Shown here in pieces: positions 7,672 through 16,186 of a stretch of 38,554 nucleotides of DNA (its first letter is position 1; every line of letters begins with the position of its first letter). Under the pieces are notes generated by a model. The model saw only the letters and a program-made list of their open reading frames with translations, did no database searches and was not told the DNA's origin. Source of the DNA: a virus. The translations under genes were made by a program, and so were the position numbers. The stretch covers positions 1 through 38,554 of IMG/VR virus record IMGVR_UViG_3300033150_000513; one strand, given 5' to 3'.

Positions 7672-8111
7672 CAGCCAGCCCTCATCCTACGCACAATCGC
7701 TTGAGCCATTTCGGTATCGGAGTTAAACTCACTGAGCACGTGATACGGCGGTCTCCGACTGCACATTGCCCAACCGGTCTCAGTGCGCTTGATGGGCATG
7801 TAGCTTCGCTCGGTGCCCAGTTTCTTGCTCAGTCGCTCGCTATTGCCCCAAGCTAGCATGTAGAACCCTTTGCCTGCTTGCTGAAGAATATGGACTATGT
7901 CCCCGATGTCTGGCCTGTCGAGGTTATCGATACTGATACTGGCAACAGGCTCCCCCAAGTCATAAGATATGTCCTCACGCTCCAGCGATGTATAATCTCT
8001 GGCCACGACAATAGACATCACACCAAACGCAAGCTTGGGCTTACCACCTCGCCACCGCACATGCGCAGCCTCGGAAGGATACAGGCCTAACCAGAGGTTA
8101 CTCACGCTCAT
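7671..8111 (-). CDS. Hypothetical protein upstream of the fibre
   Basis: A 146-residue protein. ATG at 8111 follows AAAGGGAG closely; GTG at 8105 has a better spacing and is a fair alternative. The protein is mixed alpha/beta (WLGLYPSEAAHVRW, then LAFGVMSIVVARDY). No family recognised. It lies between tail-tip genes and may be a fibre assembly or accessory protein, by context only. Confidence 0.6.
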   Translation of the reverse strand: MSVSNLWLGLYPSEAAHVRWRGGKPKLAFGVMSIVVARDYTSLEREDISYDLGEPVASISIDNLDRPDIGDIVHILQQAGKGFYMLAWGNSERLSKKLGTERSYMPIKRTETGWAMCSRRPPYHVLSEFNSDTEMAQAIVRRMRAG

Positions 8112-8460
8112 CTCTCCCTTTCTCGGCTCTTGCCCACCACTTGGCATGGTCTTTCTCTAGCTGTGGCTTGATGGTTGCCTCCAGCTCGATGCGTTCCTGC
8201 ACATCTGGGTTCTCAGCGTTGGCCTTGTCAATCATCTCGCAGACCTCCTCATAAGACCTCCCCGTGCGCTCCCACTTCTGCTTATATTCCTCTTTTGTGG
8301 GATGCGGCTCTGGCTCTGGCAACTGTGCAATTCGGGCATTGACCTCGTCAATGGCAGCTTGCAACTCTGCCAAGTTCACTGGGTAGTCAATCCGCACCCG
8401 CCGGACTATCGTCTTGGCCTTGTCAGCCCACTCATAGTGGGTTGAGTTCTTGTGGGACAC
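8098..8460 (-). CDS. Charged helical protein, GTG start
   Basis: A 120-residue protein of mostly charged helices (NLAELQAAIDEVNARIAQL and a Glu/Lys-rich C-terminal half). Start is GTG with GGAG nine bases before it. Its end overlaps the next gene. No family recognised; the make-up suggests a coiled-coil or chaperone-like role for the neighbouring tail proteins. Confidence 0.6.
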   Translation of the reverse strand: MSHKNSTHYEWADKAKTIVRRVRIDYPVNLAELQAAIDEVNARIAQLPEPEPHPTKEEYKQKWERTGRSYEEVCEMIDKANAENPDVQERIELEATIKPQLEKDHAKWWARAEKGRDERE

Positions 8461-8475
8461 TCTGTAACGCTCCTC

Positions 8476-8841
8476 TCAGCTCAATAACTCCTTTTGCTTG
8501 AGCGGCTTTTCGATGGGGATCAACGACAGATCGACATGACCGTCCTCAGTTAGAACGTTCACTCGCTGGTAGCTGGCATTGTCGTAGGGATCGCCCTCAG
8601 CCACCACGACTATCGGCAGGTGAGGGTCGTTGAGTATCCCGGCATATAAGACCGCATTCATGTACGCCTCTCTCGCCCTCGCCCACTCCGCCCGTGATGC
8701 CGGATCGTCTTTATCGTAACACTTGACCGGCATGTCCAACGAGTGATACTCAAAATCAACCCCGGCCTCGCTCAGTGCTTGCTTTAGCTCCTGGCACCCA
8801 GAGCATAACTTGCGCCCGAAGACTATGATCCTTCTCGCCAT
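8476..8841 (-). CDS. Glutaredoxin/NrdH-like thiol protein
   Basis: A 121-residue protein. RIIVFGRKLCSGCQELK places a CxxC (Cys13, Cys16) after the first strand, as in the glutaredoxin/thioredoxin fold. LPIVVVAEGD (about 75-84) would hold the cis-proline strand. An insertion of about 35 residues (KDDPASRAEWAR...) separates the halves and makes it longer than NrdH (about 75-80). Such proteins reduce disulphides or donate electrons to ribonucleotide reductase, but no reductase gene is in the genome. Its place among tail genes is odd. Confidence 0.65.
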   Translation of the reverse strand: MARRIIVFGRKLCSGCQELKQALSEAGVDFEYHSLDMPVKCYDKDDPASRAEWARAREAYMNAVLYAGILNDPHLPIVVVAEGDPYDNASYQRVNVLTEDGHVDLSLIPIEKPLKQKELLS

Positions 8842-8844
8842 GGT

Positions 8845-9009
8845 CTATCTCTTTCTCCCTCCGCCTCGACCGCCACCTGCTCCATGCCCCGGCCCTGAAC
8901 CTTTGCAAGGGCCGGTGTTACGACCACCTCGTCTGCCACCGGGCATGCCTTTGCCCTTACCACGCCCGTCATGAGGCCTAGGAATTCCTCTGGGGTTTCT
9001 GTCCGTCAT
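8845..9009 (-). CDS. Gly/Arg-rich small protein (54 aa)
   Basis: A 54-residue protein made largely of Gly, Arg and Lys (GRGKGKGMPGGRRGGRNTG, then GGGRGGGRKR). The start at 9009 forms an ATGA overlap with the lipoprotein gene's stop. The sequence resembles RGG-type nucleic-acid-binding tails and also some low-complexity bacterial DUF5320-like proteins. No fold is expected. Function unknown. Confidence 0.55.
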   Translation of the reverse strand: MTDRNPRGIPRPHDGRGKGKGMPGGRRGGRNTGPCKGSGPGHGAGGGRGGGRKR

Positions 9010-9476
9010 TGCTGTTCCTTTCTCTCCTTCTCTTTCGCGCCTGCATTGCAGGCGTCCATGATACCTGAAAAGAACGCTCTCAAATACATCATTTGCTCTG
9101 GCGTGCAATCCAGACTCGGCCCGAAAAGCTCATCGAGAACGTCCAGCGCAGGCTGAATATGCTCTTGCCAGTCCGGGAACCATTGCTGCGCCGCTGCCCC
9201 TAGCACAAATACCGCCTGATCTTTCAGCTTGATGTCTGCACAGGTTTGGTTCTGGAGCGCCGGCATTATGCCCTCCCTGACCAGTGGGCATATATACCCG
9301 CCCGCCTCAGGAACTCGCTTGAAGAGTGGTCGCACCGCCTCAAACGTCCCAGCCTTGAGCATCGTTGCCAATACCCGCTGGTCTGACTGTGGCCTCGTAA
9401 ACTGCAGTGCACAACCAGACATAACCGCCAGAAACATCAGTATCAGTAAAACCGCCACATACTCTCTCTTCAACAT
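9006..9476 (-). CDS. Phage lipoprotein, possible superinfection-exclusion factor
   Basis: A 156-residue protein with a signal peptide (positive MLKR, hydrophobic YVAVLLILMFLAV) and a lipobox-like MSGC with the lipidation site at Cys22. The mature part is helical with four further cysteines (near IC, TCAD, LDC and ACN), so disulphides are possible. Phage lipoproteins at the cell surface often block receptors against further infection (as Llp of T5 or Cor), or serve as outer spanins, but this one is long and not proline-rich. It starts inside the previous gene's stop. Exclusion is inference from the signal and family habits. Confidence 0.65.
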   Translation of the reverse strand: MLKREYVAVLLILMFLAVMSGCALQFTRPQSDQRVLATMLKAGTFEAVRPLFKRVPEAGGYICPLVREGIMPALQNQTCADIKLKDQAVFVLGAAAQQWFPDWQEHIQPALDVLDELFGPSLDCTPEQMMYLRAFFSGIMDACNAGAKEKERKEQQ

Positions 9477-9586
9477 CAGTCAATCGCCTCCCAATAGGTT
9501 GTTGAGTTTAGGTCTCGCAGCTTGCGATCGACATCGCAGCTGAAGACTGAACCGCTATTTTCCGTCGCAAAATCACGCTCGCTCAC
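9476..9586 (-). CDS. Very small coupled protein (36 aa), GTG start
   Basis: A 36-residue frame, MSERDFATEN..., starting at GTG that overlaps the previous stop (TAGTG) and ending in a TGATG overlap with the lipoprotein start. AGGGAG lies eight bases before the GTG. The double overlap is the same coupling style as the real genes around it, which is the main support. No function recognised. Confidence 0.5.
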   Translation of the reverse strand: MSERDFATENSGSVFSCDVDRKLRDLNSTTYWEAID

Positions 9587-9957
9587 TACTCTGACTCCCT
9601 CGCTGGTAGGTTCGCCGAAACGATTGCAATCGCTCCCTCACGATGCGGGAACGCCCGCTTACTACCATCCGCATACGTTGCCCAAACCAGTGCCCTTAAT
9701 CGCATCTCCGTCAAATCTGAGAACTCCAGCGTTGAGAACTCGCTTCCGTCCAGTCCAAAGCTGACAACCCCGTCTTTCGGATCGCTTTCGACCGAACAAT
9801 CCGCCTGTACATATAACCCGTCATAGGTCTCAGTTTCAACGAAAAATTGCACCGTTGAGGCATCGCTCAGATCAGCCGGCGAGCCGTCCTCATAGAGCCG
9901 CAGTCTCCGGCGACCTATCTCACCCTGCCGGATGTGCATCTGATTATAGCATACCAT
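9586..9957 (-). CDS. Beta-sandwich baseplate accessory, BppU N-terminal-like
   Basis: A 123-residue all-beta protein (RRRLRLYEDGSPADLS, STVQFFVETETY, then MRLRALVWATYADG). It shares its plan with the protein at 5192..5521: two paralogous small modules flank the fibre section. In BppU-type phages such domains attach receptor-binding parts to the baseplate. Start is ATG at 9957, eight bases after GGGAG. Confidence 0.55.
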   Translation of the reverse strand: MVCYNQMHIRQGEIGRRRLRLYEDGSPADLSDASTVQFFVETETYDGLYVQADCSVESDPKDGVVSFGLDGSEFSTLEFSDLTEMRLRALVWATYADGSKRAFPHREGAIAIVSANLPARESE

Positions 9958-9976
9958 CCTCTCTACTCCCTCTCTC

Positions 9977-10624
9977 TTATGGCCACGGCGTAGGGCTGTT
10001 ATATGTCAGCTCTATCTGCACCACAACCCGCAGTCGTATCGTGCTGGTCTTGTGAATCCAATCAGCCTCAATCAAGTGATTGCGGTTCAGGTATCGCCGA
10101 TACAAGTCGTCTGTGCCCTCGTCGTCGTTCAGCTCCAGACAGAACAACCCCCACTCCTTGATCCAGGCATCGTTGCAGTCCTCTGACCCGAATGTAAAGA
10201 ACATCGCCACGCTGATCTCCGTGTCCGAAGTCTTCTGTATCTGAACGGCCTCTTGCATCTGCGCCTGCCCCGGTGCGTAGTCCTCTCCATTCTTTGCCGT
10301 GCTTCCGTAAGTAGCCCCCTTCTTCATGATCGGATGCACAAGGTCATTTTTGGTGTTGTCGAGGTTTTCCTCTCCGTCGCCAACCGCTATCTGGCAGAAG
10401 GGCTGTGCTCGCTTTCCGTGCGAATGCCGGGGTGAACCATGCTCCCATGTCCGATTGTAATCCTCTCCATATCCCATCAGTTGCCAGAGCATAAACCGCC
10501 GGGCATCCTTGATCAGCACACATGAGTTCTTGCCCTTCTCCCACAGAAACTTGCCTGTCCGAGCGTCAAAGGCTCTGAACCGAGCCGAAATCTTGCGTAT
10601 CATTGGCAACATCACCATCGGCAT
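9977..10624 (-). CDS. Tail-tip protein
   Basis: A 215-residue protein. The start at 10624 is chosen because GAGG lies five bases before it and it overlaps the upstream gene; longer in-frame extensions read through that gene. It has a beta-rich C-terminal half ending IRLRVVVQIELTYN, similar to the end of the preceding protein (DIEALVRVQCRW), so the two may be related. Position after Tal suggests a baseplate or upper-fibre protein. No family recognised. Confidence 0.6.
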   Translation of the reverse strand: MPMVMLPMIRKISARFRAFDARTGKFLWEKGKNSCVLIKDARRFMLWQLMGYGEDYNRTWEHGSPRHSHGKRAQPFCQIAVGDGEENLDNTKNDLVHPIMKKGATYGSTAKNGEDYAPGQAQMQEAVQIQKTSDTEISVAMFFTFGSEDCNDAWIKEWGLFCLELNDDEGTDDLYRRYLNRNHLIEADWIHKTSTIRLRVVVQIELTYNSPTPWP

Positions 10625-11163
10625 TGAACCCTCACTAACGCCTCGATGTCCCCAGTTATGGTATAGCCGGGGCTTATCAGGCCTCGATTCAACGCCGTCC
10701 AACCCGTCTTCTCTGGGTCTGGTGTCGTCGAGATGCACCACTCGTTCACAGTCGTTGAATCGCCAGAATACGGTATCCGCACACGACCCGTCCACTCGTA
10801 GAAGTCTGCCCCTCCACCAAACACATTCGTATGCTGATTATCCCCTTTTGTTTCGATTTCACCTGCCGCCATATCGCCGTTAGAGCTCCGAAGGGGACAC
10901 TCCAGTCCGGTCATTGTCGGGTCTGTCGAACTATCGTCTGTCCCCAATGCCACGAACCGGAATGCCGGCGCCTCAAACATCCCAAGAGCTATCAGGTCTT
11001 TGAAAAGTCCGTAGTAGAACCTCTCATTCTCGACCTTGTGCTTAAAGAAGACCTCAACCGCCTTGTAGAACCCGGTGTAAAGCAGCGTGTTCTTGTGCCA
11101 CGTTATCCGGCCATGTTCGTCTGGCAGGCCAAGGGCCGCCGATAGTCCAACTCTCTCGTTCAT
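10612..11163 (-). CDS. Baseplate-associated protein
   Basis: A 183-residue protein whose start overlaps the Tal stop by four bases (ATGA). It contains FRFVALGTDDSSTDP and YEWTGRVRIPYSGDS, beta-strand segments typical of small phage baseplate and fibre-attachment proteins. The C-terminus resembles the next protein's. No named family. Confidence 0.6.
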   Translation of the reverse strand: MNERVGLSAALGLPDEHGRITWHKNTLLYTGFYKAVEVFFKHKVENERFYYGLFKDLIALGMFEAPAFRFVALGTDDSSTDPTMTGLECPLRSSNGDMAAGEIETKGDNQHTNVFGGGADFYEWTGRVRIPYSGDSTTVNEWCISTTPDPEKTGWTALNRGLISPGYTITGDIEALVRVQCRW

Positions 11164-12374
11164 TCTAGCGGTATGTTCAGCACGCATGATAGGTTCGGCT
11201 CCAATTCACACACTAGCGGGAAAGTGTAGAAAAATTCCTCAGTCGCCCCCTCGGTCAATAACTGTCTCATGGTCTCCTTCATTGACACCATCTCCGCAAT
11301 GATGTCCGGCGGCCTGTAACCCAACTTTGGCTGCACTATCAGCCCATTATCCGTTATCCGGTATCGGGTCTTAGTGATCTGGTAATACTGGTGCGCATCC
11401 GGCGGCACAAATACATGCACCATGCCCGATTGCGGCTCAAACAAACCAACATTCGGCACCACCTCTAAGTCAACCCTATCCTGTGGTTCTGCGAACTCCT
11501 CAAAAACGGCGTTCATGTATAACTCTGCCGCCGCTATGTCCCTTATGCTCGGCTCATTCCGTATTGCGAAGTGAATGCCATATTGCTCGATGCTATCCTC
11601 ATCTCGCCCTTCTCTGAAGAACCGATACTCTCGATTTGTAGTCGTCTCCTTTGCCGTGCCGCCCCGTAGTAGTATCCGGTTTATGATCTTGGACGCATCC
11701 AGAATTGGCTTGAACTCGGTGATCTCTTTCCCCACCTGAAGATTATGCGCTACCGTCTTCTCTCTCGGATAGCAGTAGAGCTGTCGTTGACCATCCACGC
11801 CCCACTGCCAGTTCCCCATTATGGTGCTCAGCGTCTTTATCGCACTGTATACGTTCGAGTATTTCATGGTGAACGCTGTCGGCGCATAGCCCTCCGAAGC
11901 AGTCGGGATGTCGTCAGAATCATCGACCCTGCCAAGCGTCAGCTGCGGGCAGTTATCGGAGGTCATGACGACTCTGAAAAGGTCTTTCACGATGTCCGAC
12001 CACTTCTCGATCGTAACCCCCGTTGCCGGTATCTGATCGCCATCCCGATACTGCCACTGGTGCGTTACATTCTTGAGATATAGCCCCCACCCTACGCACG
12101 TTAGCTCTATGCTCTCGCCCCTCTTAGTAATCACGTTCCGGATGCTCTCAATACGCCCCTGCCAAAGCGGGTTGTCAAGCACATCGAAGCGCACCGGCCA
12201 ATAGATGTAGGCCTTGCTCAGCTGCTTATACGACTCAACCTTCCACGGGATTGTAAACCGACCGAGACCGCACCCACCAAACAGGTCTAATTCGCACTCG
12301 CCCTCGTTGACCTGCAGTTCATAAGTCTTCTCAAGCGATACCGGATCGAGCAAATAGAGACCGAAATCCGTCAT
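11160..12374 (-). CDS. Tail-associated baseplate hub (Tal / Gp37-like)
   Basis: A 404-residue protein directly after Dit with an ATGA overlap. The segments LWQGRIESI (early beta-barrel), YSAIKTLSTIMGNWQWGVDG and the later DIAAAELYMNAVFEEFAEP follow the gp27-like hub layout of siphovirus tail-associated proteins (for example the ReqiPepy6 Gp37-like family). It would form the trimeric hub that closes the tail tube. No lysozyme or peptidase domain is attached; the protein ends soon after the hub. Start at 12374 fits the overlap. Confidence 0.7.
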   Translation of the reverse strand: MTDFGLYLLDPVSLEKTYELQVNEGECELDLFGGCGLGRFTIPWKVESYKQLSKAYIYWPVRFDVLDNPLWQGRIESIRNVITKRGESIELTCVGWGLYLKNVTHQWQYRDGDQIPATGVTIEKWSDIVKDLFRVVMTSDNCPQLTLGRVDDSDDIPTASEGYAPTAFTMKYSNVYSAIKTLSTIMGNWQWGVDGQRQLYCYPREKTVAHNLQVGKEITEFKPILDASKIINRILLRGGTAKETTTNREYRFFREGRDEDSIEQYGIHFAIRNEPSIRDIAAAELYMNAVFEEFAEPQDRVDLEVVPNVGLFEPQSGMVHVFVPPDAHQYYQITKTRYRITDNGLIVQPKLGYRPPDIIAEMVSMKETMRQLLTEGATEEFFYTFPLVCELEPNLSCVLNIPLE

Positions 12375-13213
12375 GGTAGCAGCCACCGGTTACGCCATGT
12401 GAAGGTTACCTGAGCGGTTGAATCTATCCTTGCGCCGGGTGTTGCTAGTTCAAATGTTGTTGTGCCCGGCCCGCTGCTGAAGAAGTATCCGTTGAAATGC
12501 TCCAGCTCATTCGTGCAGTCGGCATTATCCGTCTCAATCGTTCGGTAGTCGTCTCTGGGATCATATTCGATAGTCGTGCCGCCCACGTTTGCCTGACAGG
12601 TTTCGTCCCCGAATCGCCAATAACCACGCCCCGTCCGGGCGTTAAGGTTCACATCCTCTACGCGGATTGTATCGAATATGTCCCCCGCTGGCATCGTGAT
12701 CTCCACACGCACGGGTGTTGGCATAGAACCACCGATGTTGATCTCAGCGCCCGGTCCGTTCAGCACAACATCCTGAACAGAAGACGAGTCCTCAAGGTCA
12801 TACCAGTACGGATCGAGTGCGATAAAATTCAAATCATAGGGCACCTCTTGTAGCACGACCCGACCCTCCGGCCACTCGGAACTTTCGATCCGAACCTTCG
12901 CCCGCCTGTCGGTGTATTTGTAGAGATAGAATGTCTCATCTTGACGCATAAACCGGCCAGAGAACGTGTCTCTGATCGTCTCATTCGTCTCGAGGTCAGC
13001 ACTCCCGATCGAGCCTTGCACGTGTATCTCCATCACTCCGAGAGGCCCGGAGAGAAAGCACTTCGCCCCGTCCCTCCGAGGCACTGTCTCTGGCTTGTGT
13101 CGCCGGCTGTGCCGCACATCAAACTTCAGCAACGGTCTGTAGTCAGGATTCGTCAGCTCAAACGAATCTGAGCCGTCCAGTGTCGTGATCTTCGGGCAGT
13201 ATGTTCGGCTCAT
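12371..13213 (-). CDS. Distal tail protein (Dit)
   Basis: A 280-residue protein directly after the tape measure (ATGA overlap) and before the hub. The N-terminal half is beta-rich with YLYKYTDRRAKVRI and a central LNFIALDPYWYD, a segment characteristic of Dit N-terminal domains. The C-terminal half is a galectin-like beta domain (about 140-280). Dit forms the hexameric hub to which fibres attach. Gene order and length support the call. Confidence 0.75.
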   Translation of the reverse strand: MSRTYCPKITTLDGSDSFELTNPDYRPLLKFDVRHSRRHKPETVPRRDGAKCFLSGPLGVMEIHVQGSIGSADLETNETIRDTFSGRFMRQDETFYLYKYTDRRAKVRIESSEWPEGRVVLQEVPYDLNFIALDPYWYDLEDSSSVQDVVLNGPGAEINIGGSMPTPVRVEITMPAGDIFDTIRVEDVNLNARTGRGYWRFGDETCQANVGGTTIEYDPRDDYRTIETDNADCTNELEHFNGYFFSSGPGTTTFELATPGARIDSTAQVTFTWRNRWLLP

Positions 13214-15402
13214 AGGTTCAGCCCCCGACCTAACTCGGCGTCAACATAGTCGCTAAGGTCTTTCAATAGTGCTCGTGTGTCATAGCTCCCTCGTAGCTCG
13301 GTGTTCACGACTAGCTGATCAACCCGTATCGACTGACCGCCGCCACCGACGCCGGCCATTGCTGGCTCCAATGCCCCGATGCCCGTCAAGCCACGGATAA
13401 GGTCCGCAATCGTTTTCGCTGGTGTAACGACCTCCCGCGGATGCAAGAATACCGCTCCCGCCTCCTTCGTGATAGCACCAGACTGCGCACTAACTAGACC
13501 AGCGCCAAACGATGATGCACCGGCCCCCGCACCCGCACCCGCACCGGCTCCGGCGCTAGCTCCCGCACCTCCGCCTATCGCACCAAACAATCCAAGCAGC
13601 GCTCTCAGAATCATTGCCTTCATGATCGCCTCTATTAACCACGCTATCAGAGACCGAAAGAACTTGCCCCACGCCTGCTTCGCAGTCAGCGCCCCCGTCA
13701 TTAGCCCCGAAATCCAACTCGCAGTTTGCGCTGCAAGCCTTTGCAATCCCGAACCAATCGTCTCAGCGAACGACTCCCAAAGCTCCCGGCCATCGTCTAT
13801 TTGGTCAGCGATCACACCCATAAACGTTGATCTTCTGTCCACTTGGGGAGCCTCTGGTTCAAACCGCGAACCCCAGTCCTCTTCTGGGATGTTCTCCGGC
13901 ATCCCCGGCGGCTTTCGGCCAACCTCAGGCTTGTGCTCCTTCATCCAATCTGGAGTCTCAAACATATTCTTGAGCCGCTCATACTCCATGATCAGCTTCG
14001 TCACATCGTCAGCCATGTCCTTCCAGACCTTGTGCCAACGTGAACCGAGGCTTTCGACCGGCTTCTGAAGATAGTAAATGTTGCGCTCTATCTGCTTGAC
14101 CTGGCGTTTCGCTTCTTTCTCGATGGCCTCTAGCTCTTTCCAAATCAGTGGGCCAATAATCGTCTTGAAAGGCTTCAGTAGCATTGTGAAGAGATGGACC
14201 ATCTTTTGATATATTTGCGCCAGCAGGGAATCGACTGCTTGTCTGATCCGGGCGATCATCATATTCTTCAATTCAATTGCCCAATCGTAAGCCCATTTGG
14301 CCGTAGCCACTATCAACCGGCCTAGACCTTTGATGTCCACCCACAATAGCTTCACGCCCAAGCGGAACTTATCAGAGTATTTGTAGGCCGCCGCAAACGC
14401 CGCCGATAATGCGATTGCGATCGCCATTAGCGGATGGGCCGCGATTAACGATCCCAGCTTCGACAGAGCTCCAGTTCCGACCAGGCTAAAGGCAGTGATA
14501 GCAGTTGTTACGGCGCTTATTTTCCCTGGCAAACCGCTAAGGCTATTGTTCCATTTGATCGTCGCCATTATATTCTTATTCAGCCAATCAACGATACTTT
14601 GTAGCGATGGCAATAGCTCGTTAGCAACCGCTATACTAACCCCCCTTAAGCCGTATTTCAGGGTTGTCATTGCATCATCGAACTTCTTAGCTGCCCTCGC
14701 ATTCTTATCGCTAAGCGTTATACCGAGAGCGTCCGCCTCTTGATAGAGTGCGGTGATCTGCTCTTTACCAAGCTGCAAGAAGGGTATCAGCTCGCCCCCC
14801 GCACGACCGAATAGCGTCAAAGCCATTGCCGCCCGAGCTGTGCTATCCTTGGTTTTGCGCATCCACTCCGCTATCTCTGCGAACACCACCTCCGCCGAAC
14901 GTAAACGCCCCGTCATGTGATCGATCGGATCGATGCCCATCTCCTTGAACGCCTTCGCATACTCCGAGCTCGGCGAGATGATGCAGTATTGCATCGTGCG
15001 AGATAGCTTGACGAGCGACTTCTGAAGGATGTCGATACTGGCATGCTCTTGCTCAGCAGCGTACGCCATGCGAGACAGGGCTTGAGCCGACATCCCGGTC
15101 TGCTTCATCATCTTGTCGATCTGCACACCGTAGCTGATCGACCCCTTGACCATCATGCCCAAGACGCCGATTATCGCCAGACCCGCAATCTTAAACGCCC
15201 GTGCGTGCGTCCGGATCGTCTTGTTCAGCTTCGTGAAGCTCTTGCCGATCCTCGCAAAGGCCGACCTGACCCTACTCGCCGTCTTGTTCGCCCGATCGCC
15301 GATCTTCTTCAGCGAATCTACCGTCTTTTGCGTCGCAACCTGAAGCTGCTTGACGTCCCCTACGAACTTGATAACGAGCTCTTCAAGCGTTATGCCGGCC
15401 AT
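13210..15402 (-). CDS. Tape measure protein (730 aa)
   Basis: The largest tail gene. The N-terminal 70 residues are coiled-coil (DSLKKIGDRANKTASRV). A hydrophobic segment follows (IAGLAIIGVLGMMV, about 72-85), then typical tape-measure text (AFKEMGIDPIDHMTGRLRS). Membrane-like helices lie at about 295-335 and 580-605. Near 605-630 is an (Ala-Gly)n tract, visible in DNA as a run of GCN/GGN codons (13530-13580). The tape measure sets tail length; 730 residues suggest roughly a 100 nm tail by the usual 1.5 Å per residue rule. It overlaps Dit by four bases. Confidence 0.9.
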   Translation of the reverse strand: MAGITLEELVIKFVGDVKQLQVATQKTVDSLKKIGDRANKTASRVRSAFARIGKSFTKLNKTIRTHARAFKIAGLAIIGVLGMMVKGSISYGVQIDKMMKQTGMSAQALSRMAYAAEQEHASIDILQKSLVKLSRTMQYCIISPSSEYAKAFKEMGIDPIDHMTGRLRSAEVVFAEIAEWMRKTKDSTARAAMALTLFGRAGGELIPFLQLGKEQITALYQEADALGITLSDKNARAAKKFDDAMTTLKYGLRGVSIAVANELLPSLQSIVDWLNKNIMATIKWNNSLSGLPGKISAVTTAITAFSLVGTGALSKLGSLIAAHPLMAIAIALSAAFAAAYKYSDKFRLGVKLLWVDIKGLGRLIVATAKWAYDWAIELKNMMIARIRQAVDSLLAQIYQKMVHLFTMLLKPFKTIIGPLIWKELEAIEKEAKRQVKQIERNIYYLQKPVESLGSRWHKVWKDMADDVTKLIMEYERLKNMFETPDWMKEHKPEVGRKPPGMPENIPEEDWGSRFEPEAPQVDRRSTFMGVIADQIDDGRELWESFAETIGSGLQRLAAQTASWISGLMTGALTAKQAWGKFFRSLIAWLIEAIMKAMILRALLGLFGAIGGGAGASAGAGAGAGAGAGASSFGAGLVSAQSGAITKEAGAVFLHPREVVTPAKTIADLIRGLTGIGALEPAMAGVGGGGQSIRVDQLVVNTELRGSYDTRALLKDLSDYVDAELGRGLNL

Positions 15403-15407
15403 ATCGT

Positions 15408-16156
15408 CTAGCCTTTGCCCTTCTCAGCCTTTTTCGGATTGCCAAACTTGACGTCAGGGATCACGATGCTCTTATAGCCAGAACGCTTCCCCGTCACGAA
15501 CGCCACACTAGGCCCTTTGGTTGGCGTCTTGGACTTCAGAAATTTTGGTGGTGCTACAACCGGCTTGACCACTATCTTGCCTCCTATTCGCTTGCCTTTG
15601 TCCACTAGCTTCTTGAGCTTTTCGCTCGCTTCCTTCGTGAAAGCAGCGACAATCGCAAAGCTCATAGCCGCCATTTGCTCCACCTTCGCCCGCTCCGACC
15701 GAGCTAACAGCGCTGCAACCAGCGGCAACGGCGCCGTCCAGAGTTCCTGAACCGACAGCCGGCTATCGATCGCTAGGCTTACTAGCCCTTCGAGTTCGTC
15801 TTCAGGTCGGACTTCCCGATCGCTCGTTCTATCCGTTTCTGAAGTGCCAAAAAACGGGGCAGCACCTCCTCGAGCTGCGAAATCTTGGCAATCGTCTCCA
15901 CAATCGCAATCTCGTCTATCAACGACAGTTTCTCAAACCACTCAGGCTTCTTGCCACATAGCTCTGCGAGATGGGCTGGTGCTTTCAACATCGTATCGAC
16001 CATCCCCGGCCCGGTTTTCACCCCACCCGCAGCGTTTACCTCTCGCAGTAGAGCACGTAAGACCTTGAGGTTCAGGGGTCGAATCCGAAGCGTCTCGCCG
16101 GTGCTCAATGTGATCTCTTCATAGCCCTCGATTGCTGCCCCTACTACATCCGTCAT
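15408..16156 (-). CDS. Tail assembly chaperone, -1 frameshift fusion (G-T type)
   Basis: Ribosomes that slip back one base at 15848..15854 leave the upstream chaperone frame and continue to the stop at 15408, giving a fusion of about 249 residues. After the slip the frame reads FFGTSETDRTSD, then DELEGLVSLAIDSRLSVQEL and PLPLVAALLAR. It is open without a break from the slip site to the end. The downstream part has no ATG of its own and no ribosome site; its first possible start is an internal TTG. In siphoviruses the G and G-T proteins coat the tape measure during tail assembly and are absent from the virion. The position just before the tape measure fits. Confidence 0.85.
15782..16156 (-). 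CDS. Tail assembly chaperone G (unshifted product)
   Basis: The 124-residue product made without frameshifting. The start at 16156 is preferred over an upstream ATG because it follows GGAGG by five bases. The protein has a beta N-terminus (YEEITLSTGETLRIRPLN) and a helical remainder (LRALLREVNAAGG, IAIVETIAKISQL), typical of tail assembly chaperones. It stops at TAG 15782, 22 codons after the slip site. Confidence 0.8.
   Translation of the reverse strand: MTDVVGAAIEGYEEITLSTGETLRIRPLNLKVLRALLREVNAAGGVKTGPGMVDTMLKAPAHLAELCGKKPEWFEKLSLIDEIAIVETIAKISQLEEVLPRFLALQKRIERAIGKSDLKTNSKG
15848..15854 (-). promoter_or_regulatory. Slippery site T TTT TTG for -1 frameshift
   Basis: In the frame of the upstream chaperone the codons read CGT TTT TTG. 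This gives the canonical X XXY YYZ heptamer T TTT TTG. Slipping back one base re-pairs both tRNAs on TTT TTT and enters the open frame that runs to 15408. Heptamers of this type are conserved in tail chaperone genes of many siphoviruses. Confidence 0.8.
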
Positions 16157-16186
16157 TCTGTCCTCCATTGTCAAATGTTGTGCTTA

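Noticed and set aside
13379-14068. Plus-strand 229-codon frame opposite the tape measure
   Set aside because: It is the antisense of the tape measure's Ala-Gly tract and neighbouring codons, with no start signal.
15408-15728. Second tail chaperone as a separate gene starting at TTG
   Set aside because: The frame continues upstream through the slip site and the TTG has no ribosome site; it is better explained by frameshifting.
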